From the NCBI GenBank assembly GCA_902781705.1, contig CACZKE010000023.1, forward strand, positions 1-41,461: a DNA stretch of 41,461 bases, given 5' to 3'. Each line of letters begins with the position of its first letter. Within the stretch, counting starts at the first letter, position 1. The notes beneath the pieces were generated by a model. The model ran no database searches, had not been told where the DNA came from, and saw only the letters and a list, made by a program, of their open reading frames with translations. Position numbers and translations under genes: made by a program. Origin of the DNA: an uncultured Bacteroidia bacterium (lineage in GTDB: Bacteria > Bacteroidota > Bacteroidia > Bacteroidales > UBA932). Positions 35,589 through 41,461 of this stretch are shown here, piece after piece.

Positions 35589-36611
35589 ATGAAAAGGCAT
35601 CTGTTCCTGGCTCTTGCAGCCATTCTGAGTCTTTCCGCCTGTGGCGGAAAGAAAGCCGTCTCCGACGGGATTCCCGCCGACAAAAAGGAAGTGATGGACC
35701 GCTTTCTGGCCGGGACCCTGGATCCCTCCTATACGCCGGCATTCTTCTTCGGTCACTTCCCCGGCGCCAATAAAATGGGCGACGCCGCCGTCCAGGCCCA
35801 CCTGAGCCTGTTTCTGCAGGGCGGCGCAGACATGCTCAAGGTGCAGACCGAACAGGGGATGCCCAAGATCGACGACCTGACCATGGACACGCCCCTCGTC
35901 CCTGAAGATTTCTACCGTCCGACCCTGGAAATCATCCGGAAAATCCATTCGCTCGTGGGGCGTGACGTCTATGTCGTGCCAACTATCCTGAGCACCTATC
36001 AAGTGGCCCGCCAGGGGATGGGCGACGACCGCCTCCCCGGATACGCCGTAGAGAGGCCGGAAGCCTTCAAGCGGATGCTGGACAATTACACCCAGGCCAT
36101 CCTCTGGCTGATCAGGGAGTGCAAGGCGGCCGGCATCGAGGCGTTCTTCACCGCCACCCAGGGCGGAGAGATGAAGTTCTATGACCTGCCTGTCCCCGGC
36201 GGTTTCTTCGAGACCTTCATCCGTCCCTATGACATGACCGTGATGACCGCAGCCAACGAAGGTGCGAAAGTCACCATCCTGCATATCTGCGACTGGGAAG
36301 GGCCGATGGACGACCTCACCCGCTACCTGGATTACCCCGGCAAGATCGTGAACGTTCCGGTTTCCCTGAACGGAGAGCCTTTCTCCCCTTCCGATGCCTA
36401 CGCCCTTTTCAAGCGGCCCGTCCTGGGCGGCTTCAACCGGCAGCAGGAAATCGGCAAGGCGTCCCCGGAGAAGATCGCCGGAATGGCCCGCGACATCATT
36501 GCCTCCGGCCCGAAGGGGCGCCTCATCCTGGGGGCCGACTGTTCGGTTCCCTCCCCGCTTGACCATGCCGACAACATCCATGCGGCCGTGAGCGCGGCAC
36601 ATGGGCGCTGA
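35589..36611 (+). CDS. Lipoprotein with uroporphyrinogen-decarboxylase/MtaA-like methyltransferase fold
   Basis: The 340-residue protein has a lipobox LSLSAC (Cys18) and then a URO-D-superfamily barrel: AQAHLSLFLQGGADMLKVQTE-like strand near residue 80, CKAAGIEAFF near 178, AKVTILHICDWEG near 230 and LILGADCSV near 315. The haem-enzyme motif RQAGRY is absent. The zinc triad of the corrinoid methyltransferases of this superfamily is present as His232, Cys234 and Cys318. It is therefore more like MtaA-type methyltransferases than like HemE, and it is exported. Its substrate is unknown. It lies 13 bases after GH76 and closes the tight part of the locus; a 196-base gap follows. Confidence 0.8.
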   Translation: MKRHLFLALAAILSLSACGGKKAVSDGIPADKKEVMDRFLAGTLDPSYTPAFFFGHFPGANKMGDAAVQAHLSLFLQGGADMLKVQTEQGMPKIDDLTMDTPLVPEDFYRPTLEIIRKIHSLVGRDVYVVPTILSTYQVARQGMGDDRLPGYAVERPEAFKRMLDNYTQAILWLIRECKAAGIEAFFTATQGGEMKFYDLPVPGGFFETFIRPYDMTVMTAANEGAKVTILHICDWEGPMDDLTRYLDYPGKIVNVPVSLNGEPFSPSDAYALFKRPVLGGFNRQQEIGKASPEKIAGMARDIIASGPKGRLILGADCSVPSPLDHADNIHAAVSAAHGR

Positions 36612-36740
36612 AACTGCGCCTCTTTGCCGACCAATATACAAAGTTGTCATACGAGTATACGGAAGAATGCATGGAAATTCCAATCTTTGTCAAAGAAAGC
36701 ATTTCATGTGAAGTGGTTGGATAATTGGTTTTTGGTTAGT

Positions 36741-36777
36741 ATTGCGGACTGTCCCCGTGACGGGAACAGTCCGCAAT
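36741..36777. other. Long near-perfect hairpin between genes
   Basis: ATTGCGGACTGT pairs with ACAGTCCGCAAT over 12 bp. After one C-A mismatch, CCC/GGG continues the stem around a five-base loop. No T-run follows on either strand, so an ordinary terminator is doubtful. It resembles REP-like extragenic palindromes or a transcript-stabilising structure after the tight gene run. Flanking bases 36612-36740 and 36778-36807 show nothing else clear. Confidence 0.6.
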
Positions 36778-36807
36778 GATTGAAAGAAACACTAATACGG
36801 AAATGAT

Positions 36808-37854
36808 ATGAAAATACGATGGATGCTGGATTCAGCCGTGATGCTCCTGCTCTGCGCCGGCTGCTCGTCAAATGGGACGGTTGGGACCTTGGCGGACCTC
36901 CTCCCCCTGTTCACTGCGGGCAATGTCCCCCAGGACGGTCCCTTCGAGGACTTGAATCTCGGTGATCACTTCGGATGGAAATCCGACCAGGTCACAGACC
37001 CTTCCTGGCCCGGCGAGGGCCTGGCCCGTTATCCCATGATCTAGGAGGGTTATAATCGAATCCATCTGGTCGCGGACGGCAAGGTCGTCTGGAAATACGA
37101 CACCGGACCCGGCAACGAACTGGACGACATCTGGATGCTCAAAAACGGCGACATTCTCTTCACGCGGATGTACTGGGCCGCCAAGGTGACGCCCGACAAG
37201 AAGGAAGTCTGGCGCTATGACTGCAAGGAAGGTGAAGAGATCCATGTCATCCAGCCCATCGGCGAGGACAGGGCCTTCATGCTCGTCAACGCCTTCCCCG
37301 CCCGTGTCGTGATGTTCAATCACAATACCGGTGAGATCCTCTGGGAGAAGGAGTTGGAGTTCAATGTGAACAGCACACACGTCCAGAGCCGGCGGATGCG
37401 ATATACCAAAGACGGAACCTGGCTCCTGAGCTATCTCAAGGAGGACAAGGTGGTTGAATTCGACCAGGACTGGAACGTCGTCTGGCAATATGACTGCGAG
37501 CAGCCCTGGGCTGCCGTTCGTCTCGCCGACGGGAATACGCTGATTACCCTGGAAAGGGAGAAACGGACCGTCGAGGTGAACCGGGACAAGAAGGTCGTCT
37601 GGGAAATTTCCCTCTCGGATCTTCCCGAGGAGTACCGGCTGGATGACTGCCAGAGCGTTGTCCGCCTGCAAAACGGGAATACGATCCTATGCTCCAGGGG
37701 CGGCGGCGGAAGGACCCCGCAGCTGGTGGAGGTCACCCCGGACAAGGAAATCGTCTGGGTGGTCAAGGACTGGAAGAACCTCGGTCCGGCCACCACGGTG
37801 CAAATCCTCAATGAGAAAGGCTGGTCCGAGAATCCCGGCGACTTTGGAAGATAA
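36808..37854 (+). pseudogene. PQQ-like beta-propeller lipoprotein gene interrupted by an in-frame TAG
   Basis: One continuous frame runs from the ATG at 36808 to the TAA at 37852-37854 (348 codons) with a single TAG at 37042-37044, codon 79. The upstream part has a lipoprotein signal with lipobox CAGC. The downstream part is built of short propeller blades with recurring VVWKYD, EVWRYDC, ILWEKELEF, VVWQYDCEQPW and VVWEISL, as in PQQ-like or arylsulfotransferase-like propellers. The C-terminus EKGWSENPGDFGR looks native. No frameshift is needed, so this is a nonsense mutation, a sequencing error or, less likely, readthrough. TAG ends other genes here (icd and the dehydrogenase). Role in the locus unknown; perhaps glycan binding. 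Confidence 0.8.
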
Positions 37855-37858
37855 CGGT

Positions 37859-38083
37859 ATGGAAAAGCTCAGGAAAAACTTGACCATCCTCAAGGAGATG
37901 GCCACCCCGGGCCACACGCCATCGGGAACGGTTTACCGGCAAGGAGGGGCTCCCATCCCGAGTCTCGGTGTCTTCGAGCATTGGGACTCTCCGGAGACCA
38001 TGCGCTACAGCCGTAACCTCGACCCCGCACACGGAACCGGCATCGAATTCATCTACATCCCGATGGGGAGTGCGGCGCAATAG
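37859..38083 (+). CDS. Small ORF, possible C-terminal fragment of a DUF362-like protein
   Basis: The frame encodes 74 residues starting MEKLRKNLTILKEMATPGH and ending IEFIYIPMGSAAQ. It begins four bases after the propeller stop. The stretch SLGVFEHWDSPE, then MRYSRNL and GIEFIYI, resembles the ending GVHEHWN...QYSRNL...GIEL recalled from some secreted Bacteroidetes DUF362-type proteins. No signal peptide is seen and the piece is too short for a full domain. It is either a 3' remnant that kept an accidental ATG or a small peptide gene. The family link is from memory and uncertain. Confidence 0.45.
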   Translation: MEKLRKNLTILKEMATPGHTPSGTVYRQGGAPIPSLGVFEHWDSPETMRYSRNLDPAHGTGIEFIYIPMGSAAQ

Positions 38084-38127
38084 CGGCTATGATTATTCCG
38101 GAAGAATCCCTATCTTTCGAAAGAATC

Positions 38128-40866
38128 ATGAAAAAATCGAAGTATCTTTTATCCCTGCTGCTCCTCCTGCCGGCTCTCCCCAGCCCCGGGCAGCAGACCG
38201 AGGTCCGCTATCTGTCGGGGAGGGATGCGGAACATACCGTCGCCTGGGAGTTTTTCTGCACGGGCGGAATGAACCGGAACCGGTGGACGACCATCGAGGT
38301 CCCGTCCCAGTGGGAACTGCAAGGATTCGGCACCTACAACTACGGGCACGACCGTCCGCATGCGACGGAGCACGGGCTGTACCGTCACCACTTCAGCGTC
38401 CCGGCGGGATGGAAGGACAAGACCGTCTATCTCGTCTTCGAGGGATCGATGACGGACACCGAGGTCCGCATCAACGGCCGGAGCGCCGGACCCGTGCACA
38501 AGGGCGGGTTCTACCGGTTCCGGTATGACGTGTCCTCCCTGCTGGATTATGGGGGAGACAACGTGCTGGAGGCCGATGTCGCCAAGGAATCGGCCGACGA
38601 GGACATCAACCGGGCCGAGCGACAAGCCGACTATTGGATTTTCGGCGGCATCTACCGACCGGTTTACCTGCAGGCCCTGCCGAGGGCGCACATCGACCGG
38701 GTCGCCATCGATGCGCGGCATGACGGCCGTTTCCGCATGGACGTATTTACCGAAGGGCTTCAAGGAGACGGATACGCGGTCAGGACGCTGGTCATGGACG
38801 CATCCGGACACAGTGTGGGCCGGCTGAAAGGGACCCCGGGGAAGGAAGACGGCCGTTTCGAGGTATCCGGATCGGTCCGGAAAGTCAAACCCTGGACCAG
38901 CGAGACCCCAGACCGGTACACGGCGGAAGTCACCCTGGAAAAGGACGGGAAGGTCCTGCACCGCCACCTGGAAAAGTTCGGGTTCCGGACGGTCGAATTC
39001 CGTCCCGGGGACGGCTTCTACATCAACGGCACCCGCGTCCTCTTCAAGGGGGTGGACCGCCATACTTTCCGCCCCGAGTACGGTCGCGCCAGCAGCCCCC
39101 GCTTCGCCGTCGAAGACGTGAATCTCATCAAGGACATGAACATGAACGCCGTACGGATGTCCCACTATCCACCGGATCCGTTCTTCCTGGACGTGTGCGA
39201 CTCCCTGGGCCTGTATGTCATCGACGAACTTGCCGGATGGCAGAAGCGCTACGATACGCCGAACGCCCGGCGCCTGATCCGAAGCATGGTCGCCCGGGAC
39301 GTCAACCATCCGTCCATCTTCCTGTGGTCCAACGGGAACGAGGGCGGTTTCCCCACCGACTGCCGGGACGAGTACGCCCTCCACGACCCGCAGGGACGGC
39401 GCCTGGTGGAGCCGTGGTCCCTGCTGGACGGACTGGATTCCAAGCATTATCCCAGGTATGCCTACACCTACGAAGCGCTGACCATGGGAAAAGATGTGTT
39501 CATGCCCACGGAATTCCTGCACGGACTCCATGACGGCGGCCATGGCGCCGGCCTGGACGATTACTGGAACCTGATGCTGGAGAGCCCGGTGGCGGCCGGC
39601 GGCTTCCTATGGGACTTCGCCGACGAGGGCGTAGTCCGCCACGACCTGCAGGATTCCATCGACGTAAAGGGGAACTACGCCCCGGACGGCATCCTGGGGC
39701 CGCACCTGGAAAAGGAAGGCAGTTTCTACGCCATCCGGGAGATCTGGTCTCCGGTCGCCGTCGCCGCCCCCGATCCCTTCGACGGCACCGTGCAGCTGGA
39801 AAACCGATATCACTTCACGGACCTCTCCTCCTGTGCCTTCCGGGTCCGTCTTACCCGCAATGACAGGCCGCTGGAATTCTCCTCCCTGCAGAAATGGGAG
39901 GGCCCCGTCCCCGCCCCCGGCGTAGCGCCCGGAGGGAAGAAGACGGTCCGCCTTCCTCTGCCGCCTGACAGGCAGGACTACGATGACGTCCGCTTCACGG
40001 CATTCGACCCTTTCGGACGGGAAATCCACACCTGGTCCTGGAACCTTTCCTCTGCGGCGGACATCGCCGGAAGGATCGTCTCCGGTACCGCCCGCGGCAT
40101 CTCCGTCACCGAGTCCAGGGACCGGGTCCGGCTGGAGCGGGACGGCCTGGAGGTCATCTTCCGGAAGGCGGACGGGCAGATCGAGACGCTCTGCCGGAAC
40201 CTGGGGAGAATCCCCTTCAGCGACGGCCCTCGCTGGTGCGGAGTGCCCCCGGCCGTCCGGGAAGTCCGTTACGGTCCCGTCCCGGAAGGTTACCGCGTGG
40301 AATCCGTCACCGAGGGTGGCGACCGCCTTAGCTGGACCCTGCAGGAAGACGGCTGGATCCGGATAGACGGAGAAGCCCTCCTGGACGGCGACTACCCTTT
40401 CGCCGGCATCACCTTCCGGTACCCGGAGGAATCCGTCCGGGGCGCACGGCTTCTGGCAAACGGGCCCTACCACGTATGGAAGAACCGCCTGAAAGGCGTC
40501 ACCGCCGGACTTTACGACAAGCCCTACAACGACACGGTCACCGGAGAGAGCTGGGATTATCCCGAATTCAAAGGATATTATTCAGGCTTCAGGGCCGTCC
40601 GGATCGATACCGGTGAGGTACCTGTCACGCTTGTCACGGATACGGACGGGCTTTACCTCCGCCTTTTCACCCCGGGAAGGCCGGTCTTTTACAGCAAGAA
40701 TGTGCAGACGCCTTTTCCCGGCGGAGACATCTCCGTCCTCGCCTGCATCCCGGCGGTCGGCACCAAATTCTCCCGGGCGGACGAGGAAGGGCCAGCCGGG
40801 GAGATAAACCATTTCGACAGAGAAAAGGTCCGTGTCTCCTACTTCATAGGTTTTGACTGTCTTTGA
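38128..40866 (+). CDS. GH2 glycoside hydrolase (beta-galactosidase-like)
   Basis: The 912-residue protein has a signal peptide (MKKSKYLLSLLLLLPALPSPGQ) and the GH2 order of domains. These are the jelly-roll sugar-binding domain (about 25-190; VPSQWELQGFGTYNYG, ADYWIFGGIYRPVYL), Ig-like domain (190-295), catalytic barrel (295-570) and C-terminal beta domains. The acid/base is Glu405 in LWSNGNEGG and the nucleophile is probably Glu462 in MPTEFLHG. GH2 includes beta-galactosidases, beta-mannosidases, beta-glucuronidases and galactofuranosidases; the sequence alone does not decide. The frame is open from 38089, but the ATG at 38128 opens the signal peptide. A TATCTTTC box at 38111-38118 suggests a separate, almost leaderless promoter. 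Confidence 0.92.
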   Translation: MKKSKYLLSLLLLLPALPSPGQQTEVRYLSGRDAEHTVAWEFFCTGGMNRNRWTTIEVPSQWELQGFGTYNYGHDRPHATEHGLYRHHFSVPAGWKDKTVYLVFEGSMTDTEVRINGRSAGPVHKGGFYRFRYDVSSLLDYGGDNVLEADVAKESADEDINRAERQADYWIFGGIYRPVYLQALPRAHIDRVAIDARHDGRFRMDVFTEGLQGDGYAVRTLVMDASGHSVGRLKGTPGKEDGRFEVSGSVRKVKPWTSETPDRYTAEVTLEKDGKVLHRHLEKFGFRTVEFRPGDGFYINGTRVLFKGVDRHTFRPEYGRASSPRFAVEDVNLIKDMNMNAVRMSHYPPDPFFLDVCDSLGLYVIDELAGWQKRYDTPNARRLIRSMVARDVNHPSIFLWSNGNEGGFPTDCRDEYALHDPQGRRLVEPWSLLDGLDSKHYPRYAYTYEALTMGKDVFMPTEFLHGLHDGGHGAGLDDYWNLMLESPVAAGGFLWDFADEGVVRHDLQDSIDVKGNYAPDGILGPHLEKEGSFYAIREIWSPVAVAAPDPFDGTVQLENRYHFTDLSSCAFRVRLTRNDRPLEFSSLQKWEGPVPAPGVAPGGKKTVRLPLPPDRQDYDDVRFTAFDPFGREIHTWSWNLSSAADIAGRIVSGTARGISVTESRDRVRLERDGLEVIFRKADGQIETLCRNLGRIPFSDGPRWCGVPPAVREVRYGPVPEGYRVESVTEGGDRLSWTLQEDGWIRIDGEALLDGDYPFAGITFRYPEESVRGARLLANGPYHVWKNRLKGVTAGLYDKPYNDTVTGESWDYPEFKGYYSGFRAVRIDTGEVPVTLVTDTDGLYLRLFTPGRPVFYSKNVQTPFPGGDISVLACIPAVGTKFSRADEEGPAGEINHFDREKVRVSYFIGFDCL

Positions 40867-40886
40867 GCATCCCAATCGTATCGCAT

Positions 40887-41120
40887 ATGATCAATCCCAT
40901 CTACTCCCCCGCCCCCGGCCGCTATGAGAGCGGCATCCGTTACCGCCGTTGCGGCCGCAGTGGCGTCCTCCTCCCCGAAATCGCTCTGGGCTTATGGCAC
41001 AACTTCGGCGATGTGAACCCGCTGGCGAACTCCCTGGAGATGGCCCATTACGCCTTTGACCACGGGATCGTCCACTTCGACCTCGCAAACAATTACGGCC
41101 GGAGAATCGCTTATCAATGA
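40887..41120 (+). pseudogene. Aldo/keto reductase, N-terminal fragment
   Basis: The first 70 residues match YghZ-like aldo/keto reductases: MINPIYSPAPGRYES, YRRCGRSGVLLPEIALGLWHNFGD, and FDHGIVHFDLANNYG, which holds the catalytic-Asp strand. A complete protein would have about 330 residues. After the glycine codon near 41100 the match stops, six unrelated codons follow (RRIAYQ) and the frame ends. The Tyr, Lys and His of the active site are missing, so it cannot work. The frame is open from 40863 with TTG, but the ATG at 40887 is the family start. It follows GH2 by 20 bases. Confidence 0.8.
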
Positions 41121-41265
41121 TTTGCAGCGTCTTTACGGCGCCAATGGTGCCATGGCCATCCCTTGGAATATGATTGTCGACACTCACGGAAGTATCGTTC
41201 AGCTTCACGCCCCAAGACCTTCTGATCCGGTGGCACTTTCAACTGCACTGGACACCGTCGATTAG
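41101..41265 (+). pseudogene. TlpA/thioredoxin-like redoxin, C-terminal fragment
   Basis: In the frame next to the reductase fragment, 54 codons read ESLINDLQRLYGANG, MAIPWNMIVDTHGSIVQ and HAPRPSDP before a TAG at 41263-41265. The cis-Pro context (A-I-P), the I-V-D-x-x-G-x-I-V hairpin and the A-P-R-P-S-D-P tail are those of the last part of TlpA-like redoxins in Bacteroidetes. The CxxC part is absent and no start codon belongs to it. The base composition is more AT-rich than that of the reductase just before it, so the join at about 41100 brings together DNA of two origins. Confidence 0.6.
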
Positions 41266-41312
41266 ACATCAAACGTAAGGTAATCACCATTGGCATGACT
41301 GTTCTCCACTTT

Positions 41313-41461
41313 GTTCCGGGCTTGCCCGGATTCTGCCACCTTTTGAGGGTGGTGGGTAACTCAATACCCACTTCCCTATAAGGGAAGAGGAGCGTTGCCA
41401 GGCAATCAGCAAGCTGGGGTTGGCAGAAATCCGGTTTGATGTAGCGCTTCTGAAAGCCCCC
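41313..41461 (+). other. Hairpin-rich tract, possible IS200/IS605 right end or omega-RNA scaffold
   Basis: Successive small stems fill this stretch: TCCGGGC/GCCCGGA, CCACC/GGTGG, TGGGTA/TACCCA, CTTCCC/GGGAAG and TGCCA/TGGCA. The window ends in CTTCTGAAAGCCCCC. A GAAAGCCCC string at the start of a final hairpin is common at the right end of IS200/IS605 elements, where the TnpB guide RNA scaffold lies. No tnpB coding sequence is seen in the window and the distal half of the hairpin is cut off, so the call is tentative. Confidence 0.35.

Noticed and set aside
35589-36611. Annotation as HemE (uroporphyrinogen decarboxylase of haem synthesis)
   Set aside because: The protein is a predicted lipoprotein, lacks the RQAGRY substrate motif, and has a methyltransferase-like H-x-C...C triad.
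36808-37854. Genetic-code reassignment of TAG
   Set aside because: TAG ends icd and the first partial gene in the window, so it is an ordinary stop codon here.

Overview
The window looks like a chromosomal segment of a high-GC Bacteroidales species. The evidence is Bacteroidetes-type promoters (TTTG, 19-20 bases, TAnnTTTG), a SusC/SusD/SusE locus with a hybrid two-component regulator, lipoprotein glycoside hydrolases, a Bacteroidetes-typical DUF4301 protein and an IDH of the eukaryote-like type. The genus cannot be fixed from the sequence alone.

Left part (1-11306). After the last codons of a D-2-hydroxyacid dehydrogenase and a bidirectional terminator comes a tight run of nine minus-strand genes. 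In transcription order they are pdxB, a DUF4301 gene, citD, citE, citF, citX, a fused citC-citG, aconitase and NADP isocitrate dehydrogenase. The run joins a complete citrate lyase with its prosthetic-group machinery to the two enzymes that turn citrate into 2-oxoglutarate. Neither citrate synthase nor a citrate transporter is present. A 156-bp dispersed-repeat element, including three in-frame 33-bp units, lies inside the citC domain without breaking the frame.

Middle (11392-22700). A tRNA-Ala(GGC) with a clear promoter and terminator separates the two halves. Minus-strand genes follow: a GH97-GH92 operon and a hybrid two-component system (HTCS) regulator. A GH28 gene (minus) and a CE1-type esterase gene (plus) have both lost their 5' ends and meet head to head at about 21426.

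Right part (22715-40866). A plus-strand polysaccharide utilisation locus encodes SusC, SusD, a SusE-like lipoprotein, GH76, GH125, GH38, a second GH76, a lipoprotein with a uroporphyrinogen-decarboxylase/MtaA-like fold, a beta-propeller lipoprotein gene broken by an in-frame TAG, a small ORF and GH2. With GH92 and GH97 this makes an alpha-mannan degrading set. The inferred model is that surface GH76 endo-alpha-1,6-mannanases cut the backbone, SusCD imports the fragments, and periplasmic GH92, GH38, GH97, GH2 and GH125 strip side chains and trim the backbone. A galactose-decorated or phosphorylated fungal mannan is a plausible substrate. The GH92 has Gln where most members have the catalytic Glu, as recalled for a mannosyl-phosphate uncapping enzyme.

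Right edge (40887-41461). An aldo/keto reductase gene stops abruptly at about 41100 and joins a fragment of a TlpA-like redoxin. A hairpin-rich tract follows that may be the right end of an IS200/IS605-type element. No CRISPR array, rRNA, complete insertion sequence or intact prophage gene was seen, and no gene-free stretch exceeds 300 bases.
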